This document shows, one piece after another, positions 35,041 through 44,572 of a stretch of DNA of 64,000 bases. Position numbers and translations under genes: made by a program. Origin of the DNA: SZUA-320 sp963707875. Lineage in GTDB: Bacteria; Gemmatimonadota; Gemmatimonadetes; Gemmatimonadales; GWC2-71-9. Where the stretch lies: contig CAVPRU010000014.1 of the NCBI GenBank assembly GCA_963707875.1, positions 372,001 to 436,000 of the forward strand, written 5' to 3'. The notes beneath the pieces were generated by a model. It ran no database searches. It was not told the origin of the DNA and worked only from the letters and a program-made list of their open reading frames with translations. How positions within the stretch are numbered: position 1 is the stretch's first letter; every line of letters starts with the position of its first letter.

Positions 35041-36314
35041 GGACCGGGCTCGCCCCGCTGCTGCTCGCGGCCTGCGCCCATATCGTCCCACCGCCGGGTG
35101 GCCCGGAGGATCGGGTGGCACCGGTGCTGACCGCGACCACCCCCGATTCGCTCGCCAGTCTCCCAGGCTTCAAGGGCAGTGTCGAGTTCAAGTTTGACGA
35201 GGTGGTCTCCGAAGGGCAGCAGCCCAATTTCGGCCTCGGCACCGGAACGCTCGAGAAGCTGATCCTGCTGTCGCCAGGCCTCGAGGTTCCGAACGTGAAG
35301 TGGCGCCGGAGCCGGATCGTGGTTTCCCCGCGCGAGGGCTGGCTGCCGAACACGACCTACCGGGTGGAGCTGCTCCCCGGGGTTCAGGACCTGCGCAACA
35401 ACACCCTCAAGCACGGGGCCGTGGTCACCTTCACCACCGGCACCGAGTTGCCGACCGATACCCTGCGGGGCCGGGCGGTGGACTGGACCACCTCCCGCCC
35501 TGCCCCGGGCGCCCTGGTGATGGCGGTCCTCGAACCTGACAGCCAGGCCTATCGCACCACCGCCGATTCGACCGGCCGATTCGTCCTGGGTCCGCTGCCG
35601 CGCGGCGAGTACCTGGTGTACGCCGTGCTCGATCAGAACCGCAACCTCCGGCCGGACCCCCGGGAGAACTTCGACTCTCTCCGGGTGGCTGCGGGGCGGG
35701 ACTCCGTCGGGGAGCTGTGGGCGTTCCGGCATGACAGTACTGCGGCCCGCATTCGCGACCTGGGCGTGGCCGACAGCGTGACCATCACCGCCGGCTTTAC
35801 CCTCCAGCTCGATCCCACCCAGCGACTCGTTCCCGACTCGGTGCAGGTCCTGGCGCTTCCTGACTCGGTCCCACTCGCGGTGCTGGGGGCGCTCCCAACG
35901 GAGGCGTTCGACAGCGCCTTCCCGCCGGCACCACCCAAGCGGGACAGCACCGCCGCCGACCCGACTGCGGTTGATACCCTGCCACCGCCGCCGACCGACC
36001 CGACACCAACCCGTCCTCAGGCACGGTTGACCGGGCCCCGCGCACCGGCCCGGGACACGACCGACATGGCGCCCCTCACCACCCGGCCGAAGCTGTATGA
36101 CCAGTTGCGCATCCGGGTCGCGGAACCGCTCACTTCCGAGGGACGCTATCTGGTGCGCTTCCTGGGTCTCCGGACCGTGAGCGGCATCGAGGGCCCGGCG
36201 AGCCTGAGTCTGATTGCGCCGGTCCGTCGGCCCCCACCAGCGATTCCGGACACCACCGCAGCACCCGATTCGACCCGGCCGCCACCACCGACCATTCCAC
36301 CTCGGGCCCGATGA
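35031..36314 (+). CDS. Lipoprotein with Ig-like (SbsA/Big_5) domain
   Basis: 427 residues from a TTG at 35031 with AGGAG 5 nt upstream, overlapping the valS stop. The lipobox LLLAAC places the lipidated Cys near residue 14. Then follows a Big_5/SbsA-type Ig domain (APVLTATTPDS, VEFKFDEVVSEG, WLPNTTYRVELLPGVQDLRNN), a Cna-B-like carboxypeptidase-regulatory segment (GRFVLGPLPRGEYLVYAVLDQN) and Pro/Thr-rich linkers. It is predicted to sit in the outer membrane or periplasm. Its function is unknown. Confidence 0.82.
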   Translation: MRLRTGLAPLLLAACAHIVPPPGGPEDRVAPVLTATTPDSLASLPGFKGSVEFKFDEVVSEGQQPNFGLGTGTLEKLILLSPGLEVPNVKWRRSRIVVSPREGWLPNTTYRVELLPGVQDLRNNTLKHGAVVTFTTGTELPTDTLRGRAVDWTTSRPAPGALVMAVLEPDSQAYRTTADSTGRFVLGPLPRGEYLVYAVLDQNRNLRPDPRENFDSLRVAAGRDSVGELWAFRHDSTAARIRDLGVADSVTITAGFTLQLDPTQRLVPDSVQVLALPDSVPLAVLGALPTEAFDSAFPPAPPKRDSTAADPTAVDTLPPPPTDPTPTRPQARLTGPRAPARDTTDMAPLTTRPKLYDQLRIRVAEPLTSEGRYLVRFLGLRTVSGIEGPASLSLIAPVRRPPPAIPDTTAAPDSTRPPPPTIPPRAR

Positions 36315-37666
36315 CCGATCCACGGCGGCAGCTCCCCTCGGTCGACCGGCTGCTGGCCCTCCCGGCGATCCAGGGGCTGGCCCCCGATGCCCCACGCGCG
36401 GTGCTGCTGGAAGCGATTCGGGCGGCGCTCGATGAAGTCCGCTCCGGAGCCGCCGAACCACCCGAGGATTGGGTCGACACGGTCCGACACCATCTGACCA
36501 CACGACTCACGTCGTCACTTCGCCCGGTGCTCAACGCCACCGGCATCGTGTTGCACACGAATCTCGGTCGGGCGCCGCTGGCCTCGAGCGCGATCGCCGC
36601 GATGGTCGAGGTCGCTCGGGGCTACTCCACCCTGGAGTTCGACCTCGCCACCGGCCGGCGGGGCAGCCGGGCGGATCACTGCGGCCCGCTCCTCGCCGCC
36701 TTGGCGGGCGCCGCCGCCGGCCTGGTGGTCAACAACGCGGCGGCGGCCCTGGTGCTCGCCCTCAACGCCCACGCCGATGGGCGGGAGGTGCTGATCTCTC
36801 GCGGGGAGCTGATCGAAATCGGGGGCGCCTTCCGGATCCCGGACATTCTGGAGAAGAGTGGCGCCTCCCTCCGGGAGGTCGGCACCACCAACCGGACCCA
36901 TGTCGACGACTACCGCAAGGCACTCTCCGACCGGACCGGGGCAATCCTCACCGTCCATCGGTCCAACTTCGAACTGCGGGGCTATGTCACCACCCCCGCT
37001 CCAGCCACCATCGGTGCCCTGGCTCAGGAACACGGAATCCCTTTCCTGCACGATCTCGGCAGCGGCCTGATGATGGACCTCTCCCCCTGGGGTCTCAGCG
37101 GGGAGCCGTTGGTGAGGGAGTCGATGGCGACCGGGGCGGACCTGGTCATCTTTTCGGGCGACAAGCTGCTCGGAGGCCCTCAGGCGGGCTGCCTGGTGGG
37201 GACCAGCACGGCGATCGCCTCCTGTCGGGCCAATCCGCATGCCCGAGCGGCACGGGCGGACAAGTTCACCCTGGCGGCGCTCGAGGCGACCCTGTCGCTC
37301 TACCACGACCCCGAGCGGGCCCGGGCCGAGATCCCGATTCTCGCCATGCTCACGGCGGACGTCGGCAGACTCGCGACCCGGGCCGCCCAGCTGCACCGCA
37401 GGGTGCCGTCCCGGTTTCATGCCACCTTGCAGTCGGGAGCGTCCGCGGTCGGCGGGGGATCGTTCCCGACCGCTGTGCTGCCCACCACGCTGGTGGCGCT
37501 CACCCCTGGGACGGAGGGCGCCGACGCCCTGTCGGCGAGGTTGCGGTCCGGGTCGGTGCCACTGATCACCCGGATCGCCGACGGCCTAGTACTTCTCGAT
37601 TGCCGCACCCTGCTCCCCGGCACCGAGGACCTGGTCCTCCAGGCGCTGGAAGCCGCGGCCGAGTGA
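36311..37666 (+). CDS. selA: L-seryl-tRNA(Sec) selenium transferase
   Basis: 451 residues. It makes selenocysteinyl-tRNA from seryl-tRNA(Sec) with selenophosphate. It has LNATGIVLHTNLGRAPL, the EFDLATGRRG region, REVGTTNRTHVDDY and the PLP lysine in FSGDKLLGGPQAG. The length is normal. It shows that the organism probably decodes UGA as selenocysteine, but selB, selD and tRNA-Sec are not in the window. ATGA overlap upstream, GTGA overlap downstream. Confidence 0.95.
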   Translation: MTDPRRQLPSVDRLLALPAIQGLAPDAPRAVLLEAIRAALDEVRSGAAEPPEDWVDTVRHHLTTRLTSSLRPVLNATGIVLHTNLGRAPLASSAIAAMVEVARGYSTLEFDLATGRRGSRADHCGPLLAALAGAAAGLVVNNAAAALVLALNAHADGREVLISRGELIEIGGAFRIPDILEKSGASLREVGTTNRTHVDDYRKALSDRTGAILTVHRSNFELRGYVTTPAPATIGALAQEHGIPFLHDLGSGLMMDLSPWGLSGEPLVRESMATGADLVIFSGDKLLGGPQAGCLVGTSTAIASCRANPHARAARADKFTLAALEATLSLYHDPERARAEIPILAMLTADVGRLATRAAQLHRRVPSRFHATLQSGASAVGGGSFPTAVLPTTLVALTPGTEGADALSARLRSGSVPLITRIADGLVLLDCRTLLPGTEDLVLQALEAAAE

Positions 37667-38205
37667 CAGGGAGCCGGGCGGTCTTCCTGGACCGGGATGG
37701 CACCATCGTTGAAGACCCAGGCTTCCTCAGGGACCCGAGTCAGGTCCGGCTGCTCCCCGGTGCCGCCGTGGCGATCCGTCGACTGCAGGAGGGCGGCTGG
37801 CGGGTAGTCGTGGTGACCAATCAGTCCGGTATTGCCCGGGGGCTGGTCACGGAAGCCGAGGTTCAGGAAGTAGACCGGCGGATCCGGGAGTTGCTGAAGC
37901 AGGAGGGGGCCGGGATCGATGCCAGCTATCATTGCCCCCACCTGCCGGAAATCACCGGGTGGTGCGAATGCCGGAAGCCCGGCATCGGCCATTACCGTTC
38001 CGCCGCGGCCCGTTTCGGAATCGAGTTCAGGGACTCGGTGTGGGTGGGCGATCGGATCACCGACCTCCTCCCCGGGACGGCGCTGGGGGGCCGGGGTGTT
38101 CTGGTCCTCACGGGCGAGGGAGTCCGCCATGCCCAAGAGGCCGGCCGCGGCGGGTTTCCAGTGGTCGAGGATCTGTCGGCGGCAGCGAACCTGATTCTCA
38201 GCTAA
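37663..38205 (+). CDS. gmhB: D-glycero-D-manno-heptose 1,7-bisphosphate 7-phosphatase (GmhB-type HAD)
   Basis: 180 residues from a GTG overlapping the selA stop. HAD motifs: FLDRDGTI (nucleophile Asp), VVVTNQSG and GDRITDL. The zinc-binding loop CPH...CECRKP is diagnostic of GmhB and histidinol-phosphatase relatives. The length fits GmhB and the likely role is in ADP-heptose synthesis for lipopolysaccharide. A histidinol-phosphatase role is the alternative. It overlaps the convergent DUF1835 gene by 8 nt. Confidence 0.85.
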   Translation: MTGSRAVFLDRDGTIVEDPGFLRDPSQVRLLPGAAVAIRRLQEGGWRVVVVTNQSGIARGLVTEAEVQEVDRRIRELLKQEGAGIDASYHCPHLPEITGWCECRKPGIGHYRSAAARFGIEFRDSVWVGDRITDLLPGTALGGRGVLVLTGEGVRHAQEAGRGGFPVVEDLSAAANLILS

Positions 38206-39196
38206 CCCCCCGAGGGCCCCCACCAACCAGCTGATTGGCACGATCGTCCCAGCGCCACGCCGGTTCAGGCCCCTCCAGCAGCACGCCGCCGTGCCATTGC
38301 GATGGGCTGCAGAGATGATACCAGTCGGCTTTCCCCCCCATCACCAGATGGCCCTCGAGGGTCAGCTCGAAGCGGGTTGCCAGGAAGCCCGGGTCCGATA
38401 CTGCCGGTACCGCCTCGCCGCTTGGCTCCAGCAGTGGATCCGGTCCCTGCGTCAGGAGCCGGAGCTTGGCGAACAGCATCGTGTCACCCAGCCAGGGAGC
38501 GTCCTCGAATCGCTGCACCACCTCGAAGATGTCCCGCGGGCGATCGGCCCCCGCCACGACACCCTGAAGGGCCAACTGCTCGGTCAGACCCAGACCGTTG
38601 CGGACGCAGGGAAACTCCGCCAGATGTCGCTGGAGGGCCATCGCCAGAAACGGCAGTTCCGGGGTTCCCTCCGCCACCAGCGCCTCGATGGACCGGGGGT
38701 CGGCACCCGCCAGGGCCGTCCAACCCAGCCGGCCGGTCTCAAACCCGGCGGCCGTGACCCGCCGGCGGGTCGGGAAGAGCCCAGCCAGCTGCTCGGCCGA
38801 CAGCTGGCCCAGCCCCCGGAAGTGGGGCACCTCGGGGTGGGAGCCGATACAGATCAGTGACGTCCGTTCCGGTGCCCGGGCTTCAAGTCGGGTGAGCAGA
38901 TACGCCAGAATGCTCTGATCGAACAGATCGTGTTCGAACCAGAGCACCACCTCGTCTTCGTCCGAGGCGTGCGACAACCACCCATCCGCCACCTCAAGGC
39001 CGGACCGGACCTCGGCCAGATCCAGGCCGTATCTGGAGGCGATCCACGGGGCCCTGGCCTCCCGGCGGGCGGGCTCATCGGGCCAGGGCTCCAGGGGACC
39101 GTCGCACAGCGGATCGGACCACTCCGCGACCTGACCGGGCAGGCCGGCCGTGGCGAGCCGCCCTAGAATGTCTGAGCCACAGCGAAGGTGCAGCAT
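38198..39196 (-). CDS. DUF1835 domain protein
   Basis: 332 residues. The N-terminus MLHLRCGSDILGRLATAGLPGQVAEWSDPLCDGPL and WFEHDLFDQSILAYLL match the DUF1835 N-terminal fold; the C-terminal part (PWLGDTMLFAKLRLL, VMGGKADWYHL) resembles the DUF3658-type partner. The function is not known. It is cytoplasmic. It is the only minus-strand gene between 31.9 and 47.1 kb and is divergent from purN. Confidence 0.8.
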   Translation of the reverse strand: MLHLRCGSDILGRLATAGLPGQVAEWSDPLCDGPLEPWPDEPARREARAPWIASRYGLDLAEVRSGLEVADGWLSHASDEDEVVLWFEHDLFDQSILAYLLTRLEARAPERTSLICIGSHPEVPHFRGLGQLSAEQLAGLFPTRRRVTAAGFETGRLGWTALAGADPRSIEALVAEGTPELPFLAMALQRHLAEFPCVRNGLGLTEQLALQGVVAGADRPRDIFEVVQRFEDAPWLGDTMLFAKLRLLTQGPDPLLEPSGEAVPAVSDPGFLATRFELTLEGHLVMGGKADWYHLCSPSQWHGGVLLEGPEPAWRWDDRANQLVGGGPRGVS

Positions 39197-39222
39197 CGAT
39201 CGTCTTCCGCTCCTAGGCGACC

Positions 39223-39855
39223 GTGGGTCGCACGATTACGTTTGGCGCTGTGTCATTCCACGTGGCGGTTGCGGCCTCGGGCAAGGGAAGCAACCTCGAT
39301 GCGTTGCTCCGGGCCCTGGGCCCCGAAGGACCGATCAGCGTCGACCTGGTGGTCAGCAACCGGGGCGACGTCGGCGCCGTGGCCCTGGCCCGGATTCACG
39401 GGATTCCCACCGCCGTGATGGGGGATCCGGACGATGCCCGGGCCTGGCTGGCCGCCCTGGCGATGCGGCCGATCGACCTGCTTGTGCTGGCCGGATACCT
39501 GAAGATGGTTCCGGCGCCCGTGGTGCGGGCGTTTCAGGGCCGGATCATCAACATCCACCCTGCCCTGCTGCCCCGCCACGGCGGACCAGGGATGTACGGA
39601 CGACGGGTGCACGAGGCGGTCCTGGCGGCCCGGGACCAGGAATCCGGCGCCACCGTCCACCTGGTGACTGAAGAATATGACCGCGGACCGATCCTGGCAC
39701 AGGGCCGAGTGAAGGTCCAGCCGGGGGAGACATCCGAAACCCTGGCGGCCAGAGTGCTCGCGGTGGAGCACCGGCTGCTCCCCGAAGCGGTCCAGCGCGC
39801 CGCTCAGGCGGGCAGACCGGTGCCATTCGAATTCGAATGGGTGGAAACGACCTGA
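39223..39855 (+). CDS. purN: Phosphoribosylglycinamide formyltransferase
   Basis: 210 residues from a GTG at 39223; a GTG at 39250 (SFHVAVAASGKGSN) would fit the family N-terminus better, and neither has a clear ribosome-binding site. VLAGYLKMV, the catalytic region INIHPALLPRHGGPGMYG and EEYDRGPIL are typical. It transfers a formyl group from 10-formyl-THF to GAR in purine synthesis. Ten nucleotides separate it from purH. Confidence 0.93.
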   Translation: MGRTITFGAVSFHVAVAASGKGSNLDALLRALGPEGPISVDLVVSNRGDVGAVALARIHGIPTAVMGDPDDARAWLAALAMRPIDLLVLAGYLKMVPAPVVRAFQGRIINIHPALLPRHGGPGMYGRRVHEAVLAARDQESGATVHLVTEEYDRGPILAQGRVKVQPGETSETLAARVLAVEHRLLPEAVQRAAQAGRPVPFEFEWVETT

Positions 39856-39865
39856 GAGAGTCCCC

Positions 39866-41395
39866 ATGCCTCGTGCTTTGATTTCCGTCAGCGACAAGCG
39901 CGGGATCGTCGGCTTCGCCCGCGGTCTGATCGACCTGGGGTGGGAGGTCATCTCCACCGGGGGGACCGCGGCCACGCTGCGGAAGGCAGGCCTCCCGGTC
40001 AGGGAGGTCGCCGAGATTACCGGATTCCCCGAGATCATGGACGGGCGGGTCAAGACCCTCCACCCGCGGATCCACGCCGGGTTGCTGGCGCGACGCGATG
40101 CCCCGACCCACCTGGAAGCCCTCGCTGAGCACCAGATCGAGGCCATCGACCTGGTGGCCGTCAATCTCTACCCGTTCCAGAACACCATCGCCAATCCGAA
40201 TGTGCCGCTGGCCGACGCGATCGAGAACATCGATGTCGGGGGCCCGAGCATGCTGCGGTCGGCGGCCAAGAACTATGCCCACGTGGTGCCGGTCGTGGAC
40301 CCCAAGGACTACCCGGCGCTGCTGGAGATGCTGCAGGCGGAGGGGATCTCCGACGACTGCCGCCGGAACCTGGCCGCCAAGGTCTTTGCCCACCTGGCCG
40401 ACTATGATGCCGCGGTCGCCAACTACCTCACGATCCCGGGGGACGGCCTGCCGGCCCGAGTGACCCTGTCGGTCGAGCGACTGCTGCCCCTGCGCTACGG
40501 CGAGAACCCCTATCAGCGCGCGGCGCTGTATGCGGCCGAGGAACCACGCGGGATCGGGGATCTCCGCCAGATGCAGGGCAAGGAACTCAGCTTCAACAAT
40601 CTGCTCGATATCGACGCGGCGATGATGACGGTGGGTCCGTGGCCCAGCCGGCCCTGCTGTGCCATCATCAAACACACCACGCCATGTGGCATCGCCGTCG
40701 GGCGCACCGCGCTCGAAGCCCTGCGGAAGGCCCGAGCCACCGATCCGGTCTCCGCCTTCGGATCGGTCATCGCCTTCAACACGGTGGTGGACCGTACCAT
40801 CGCCGAGGCGCTGAGTGACCTGTTTGTGGAGGTCGTCGTCGCCCCCACCATCCATGCCGATGCGCTCGAGGTCTTCCGCCGCAAGAAGAACCTGCGGGCG
40901 GTGGAACTGCCGCTCAGCACCAACCCCCAGTCCCTGGACTGGAAGCGGGTGCGCGGGGGCTTCCTGATCCAGGATCGGTACGCCTTCGACCCGTCCGAGG
41001 CCGAGTGGCGGGTTGCCACCTTGCGCCAGCCCACCCCGGCCGAATGGGAGGATCTCCGGTTTGCCTGGGCCGCCGTCGGCGCAGTCAAGTCCAACGGGAT
41101 CCTGCTGGCCCGGGATGAGGCGGCGATCGGGATCGGGGCCGGCCAGATGAGCCGGGTCGACGCCGCCTTCCTGGCGGTTCACAAGGCCCGCCAGCAGGGT
41201 CACGATCCGGCGGGCAGCGTGATGGCCTCCGATGCGTTCTTCCCCTTCGCCGATGGACTCGCCGACGCCGCCGCCGCCGGGGTGACGGCGGTCATCCAGC
41301 CGGGAGGGTCGGTCCGCGATGAGGAGGTCGTGGCCGCCGCCGAACGCCACGGAATGGCGATGGTGCTCACCGGCCGCCGCCTCTTCCGCCACTGA
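39866..41395 (+). CDS. purH: AICAR transformylase / IMP cyclohydrolase
   Basis: 509 residues, bifunctional, for the last two steps of IMP synthesis. The N-terminal cyclohydrolase (MGS-like) domain has STGGTAATLRKAG, MDGRVKTLHPRIHAG and NLYPFQ. The C-terminal transformylase domain has YGENPYQRAA, KHTTPCGIA and SNGILLA. It is complete, and it pairs with purN as a purine operon. Confidence 0.97.
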   Translation: MPRALISVSDKRGIVGFARGLIDLGWEVISTGGTAATLRKAGLPVREVAEITGFPEIMDGRVKTLHPRIHAGLLARRDAPTHLEALAEHQIEAIDLVAVNLYPFQNTIANPNVPLADAIENIDVGGPSMLRSAAKNYAHVVPVVDPKDYPALLEMLQAEGISDDCRRNLAAKVFAHLADYDAAVANYLTIPGDGLPARVTLSVERLLPLRYGENPYQRAALYAAEEPRGIGDLRQMQGKELSFNNLLDIDAAMMTVGPWPSRPCCAIIKHTTPCGIAVGRTALEALRKARATDPVSAFGSVIAFNTVVDRTIAEALSDLFVEVVVAPTIHADALEVFRRKKNLRAVELPLSTNPQSLDWKRVRGGFLIQDRYAFDPSEAEWRVATLRQPTPAEWEDLRFAWAAVGAVKSNGILLARDEAAIGIGAGQMSRVDAAFLAVHKARQQGHDPAGSVMASDAFFPFADGLADAAAAGVTAVIQPGGSVRDEEVVAAAERHGMAMVLTGRRLFRH

Positions 41396-41402
41396 GCCCC
41401 CC

Positions 41403-43707
41403 ATGACAGACGTCGAGAAGACCCGCCCCCCCTATGGCTGGGCCGCGCTCACCACCGGGCTGGTGTTTCTGATCTACTACGCCACTCTCGGGCCGACGAT
41501 CGCCTTCTGGGATACCGCCGAGTACGTCGCGGCGGCCAAGGTGCTGGGCATCCCGCACCCGCCGGGCAATCCCCTCTTTGTGGTCATGGCACACGTCTTC
41601 GGGCTGCTTCCCGTAGCGGCCGGCTATGCGGCCCGGATCAACCTGTTCGCCGCCGTGACCAGCGCGACCGCCGCGGGGTTCTGGTTCCTGATCGCCGACC
41701 GCTGGCTCCGGAGCATCACCCCGTATCGCCCCCTCCGGCTGGCGGCGGCGTTTGGCGGGCACCCTGGTGGGAGCCACGATGTGGACGGTCTGGAATCAGG
41801 CCACCGTCAACGAGAAGGTGTACACCCTCTCGCTGTTGTCGATGGCGGTGGTGATGTGGGTCGCGGTCCACTGGGCCGATGATGAGCCCGGCCCCCACCG
41901 TGATCGGTGGCTGGTGCTGATCGCCTACCTGGTCACCTTGTCGTCCACCAATCACATGATGGGCGTCCTGGCCGCTCCCGCGGTCGCCATCTACATCCTG
42001 TGGACCGATTGGCGGGCGGCGCTCCGGCCCTGGGTGCTGCTGCTGGGCTGGTTGACCCTGATCGCCGTCTCCGGGGCCTGGACCCTGACGGTCGAGGGAT
42101 CGGACACGGGAATGGTGATCGGGGTCGTGACCCTGGGACTGATCGGCTACGCCCTGGCCAAGGACGGCAGGAACCCACTGCTCTACCTTGGCATCCTGGC
42201 GGTGGTGGTCGGGATCTCACTCAACTATCTGTTTCTCCCGATCCGTGCCGGGCAGTTTCCGGCGATCAACGAAGGCGAGCCGACGACCTGGCAGGCCCTG
42301 CTGGACGTGCTCAATCGGGTCCAGTACGGCAAGCCGCCGGTCACCGCCCGGCAGGCGGATTTCCTGTCCCAGATCGGGAACTATCTGCAGTACTGGGGCT
42401 GGCAGTTTGCCCGCGACTGGCGGGTCGGCACCTCGGTGGCCACTCTGGGCTTCAGTGCGCTGGGGCTCGGGGGACTGTGGGCCCTGATCCGCCGGGACCG
42501 ACGGGCCGGGGTCGCCGCGATCACCCTGCTGGGTACCCTGACCGTTGCCTTGATCTTCTACCTCAATTTCCGATATGGCTTCTCGATGCACCCGGATCAA
42601 CCGGCCCTGGCCCGGGAGGTGCGCGAGCGGGATTATTTCTTCGTCTGCTCCTTTGCCTATTTCGGCACCCTGGTCGGGCTCGGCTTCGGCGCGCTGCTCC
42701 AGGGACTGGCCGATCGCTTCCCTCAGCGCGGCCCCATGGCCTCCTGGGGGCCGGGCTGGCCCCTCCTCGCGTTGGCGGTCGTTCCTCTGCTTGGCAATCG
42801 GCTGACCGCCTCCCGGGCCCAGGAGACCACACCGCACGACTTCGCGGTCGACCTGCTGCAATCGGTGGAACCGTACGCCATCCTGATCACCGCCGGCGAC
42901 AACGACACCTTCCCTCTCTGGTTCGCCCAGGAAGTCGAAGGCGTCCGACGGGATGTGACCCTGGCCAACCTCTCGCTCCTCAACACCGACTGGCACCTCC
43001 GCCAGGTCCGGCGCCGGGAGGTAAGCGAGTTCGATCTCCGGAAGGCGATCCCCCTCTGGCAGACGGAGACCGACCGCCTCCGGGTCCTCCGGCTCGGCCC
43101 CGCGGCCGACAGCTCGCAGTCCCCCTGGATCCGGCCGAGCGGCCCTGCCTTTGCCCTCTCGGAGCAGGAACTCGACAGTCTCCCCGAGCTCATGCCGATG
43201 CCGGCGCAACGGTACTTCCGGGTGGACAGCCTGGAGATGGAACTGGGGGGCGAGTACCTCCAGCGGGGGACCCTGGCCACGATCCTCCTGATCCGGGACA
43301 ACCTCCGGAAACGGCCCGTCTATTTCAGCTGGAGCGCCGGGGGCATGCCGGACCAGGAGCTCGGTCTCACACCGTACCTGGTCACCGAGGGGTTGGTCCG
43401 CCGGCTGTCGCCGACTCCGGTCAACGAAGGCGGCCCGATCGTGTTCAGCCGGGGACTCGGGTTCGTGGACATGGAGCGCAGCTCCGCCCTGCTGTGGGAC
43501 GTGTATCGGTGGGCCGGCGCCGCCCGGGCCCGACCCAGAGGCTGGGTGGACACCCCGTCGTCCTCGATTCTCCAGCTCTATGCCATCGTCTACGGCGGGA
43601 TCGCCGGGACCTATCGGGATCTGGGCGACAGCACGACCGCCGCCCGGGCCGATTCGGTTTCGCTGGCCGTCCGGACGGCCCTGACTCCCCGGTTCAACCC
43701 CGACTGA
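41403..43707 (+). CDS. DUF2723 multi-spanning membrane protein (O-mannosyltransferase-like), one frameshift
   Basis: Starts at ATG 41403. The N-terminus GLVFLIYYATLGPTIAFWDTAEYVAAAKVLGIPHPPGNPL is the DUF2723 signature, with acidic residues in the first loop as in PMT-type GT-C glycosyltransferases. The frame breaks at 41751-41753, where TTT should read TT, and continues as GTLVGATMWTVWNQATVNEKVYT to 43707. Joined length is about 767 residues: ten or so membrane segments, then a soluble domain (about 470-767) with AGDNDTFPLWF. The role in protein or lipid glycosylation is inferred from the fold. Confidence 0.85.
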
Positions 43708-43721
43708 CCCCGGAGGCCCCG

Positions 43722-44168
43722 ATGGGGATTCAACTCGAGACACCAGTTGTCCTGAACGCCTCGCACGAGGAGGCCATCGAGATCGTGACCGCGGCGCTCA
43801 AGGACGCGGGATTCGGGGTCCTCACCCGGATTGACCTTCACCAGGCGTTCCTGGAAAAGCTCGGGGTGGCCCATCCACCGCACACCATCCTCGGGGCCTG
43901 CAATCCGCCCCTGGCGCACAAGGCCATCGGCGCCGATCCGCTGGTCGGGTTGATGCTCCCCTGCAATGTCACGGTGGAGCAGACCGCGGAGGGCGCCGTC
44001 GTCCGGGTGGTGGACCCGGAGACCATGCTGGGATCCGGACTCGACCCCGGCCCGTCCCTCACGGAGGTGGCGCGGGACGCCGCGATCAGACTCCGGGGAG
44101 TGCTGCAGGCGCTCCGGGCTGAGGAACCACACCGAAACGGCGTCCGCGGACCCCACCCCCGGCCGTGA
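43722..44168 (+). CDS. DUF302 domain protein
   Basis: 148 residues. VTAALKDAGFGVLTRIDLHQAF, the FLEKLGV stretch, LGACNPPLAHKAIGADPLVGLMLPCNV and VVDPETML are the DUF302 pattern, a small alpha/beta fold of unknown activity. The conserved LGACNP and LLPCNV Cys residues are both present. It lies just upstream of archease and rtcB with a GTGA overlap, so it is probably co-transcribed with them. Confidence 0.9.
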   Translation: MGIQLETPVVLNASHEEAIEIVTAALKDAGFGVLTRIDLHQAFLEKLGVAHPPHTILGACNPPLAHKAIGADPLVGLMLPCNVTVEQTAEGAVVRVVDPETMLGSGLDPGPSLTEVARDAAIRLRGVLQALRAEEPHRNGVRGPHPRP

Positions 44169-44572
44169 GCACCGCTAGATTCCTCGAACACACCGGTGAG
44201 GTTCGACTGGAAGTGCGGGCTGCCACCATGGAGGATCTGTTCGTCGGTACCGCTCTGGCGTTCGGCGCACTGGAGCGGGAGGCCATTCCCGATACCGGCC
44301 GCCGGGTCACCCACCGCGTCACGCTGGCCGCAGCGGACCAGCCGGGCCTGCTGGTGGACTGGATCAACGAACTGGTCTTCCTGGCAGAGAGCCAGGCCTG
44401 GATTCCCGAGCAGGTCGAGTTGAAACTGGTTGGGCCCGCAGCCCTGGAGGCAACGATCCAGGGGCTCGGCCTGGAGCACCCCCCAGCCCTGGTCAAGGCC
44501 GCCACCCACCACCAGCTGAAGCTCTCCCAAACCGATGACGGCTGGCTCGGGGAGGTCGTGCTCGATGTCTGA
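44165..44572 (+). CDS. Archease
   Basis: 135 residues, GTG start overlapping the DUF302 stop. FLEHTGEVRLEVRA at the N-terminus, LLVDWINELVFLAES and the C-terminal VKAATHHQLKL are typical. Archease is the cofactor that promotes guanylylation of RtcB RNA ligase and broadens its NTP use. It overlaps rtcB by 8 nt, which supports a working pair. Confidence 0.92.
   Translation: MSTARFLEHTGEVRLEVRAATMEDLFVGTALAFGALEREAIPDTGRRVTHRVTLAAADQPGLLVDWINELVFLAESQAWIPEQVELKLVGPAALEATIQGLGLEHPPALVKAATHHQLKLSQTDDGWLGEVVLDV

Noticed and set aside
33372..36503. 1043-residue minus-strand open frame
   Set aside because: It is antisense to valS, the lipoprotein and selA, and has no coherent domain.
39548..41404. 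618-residue minus-strand open frame
   Set aside because: It is antisense to purH and purN, both with complete family motifs.
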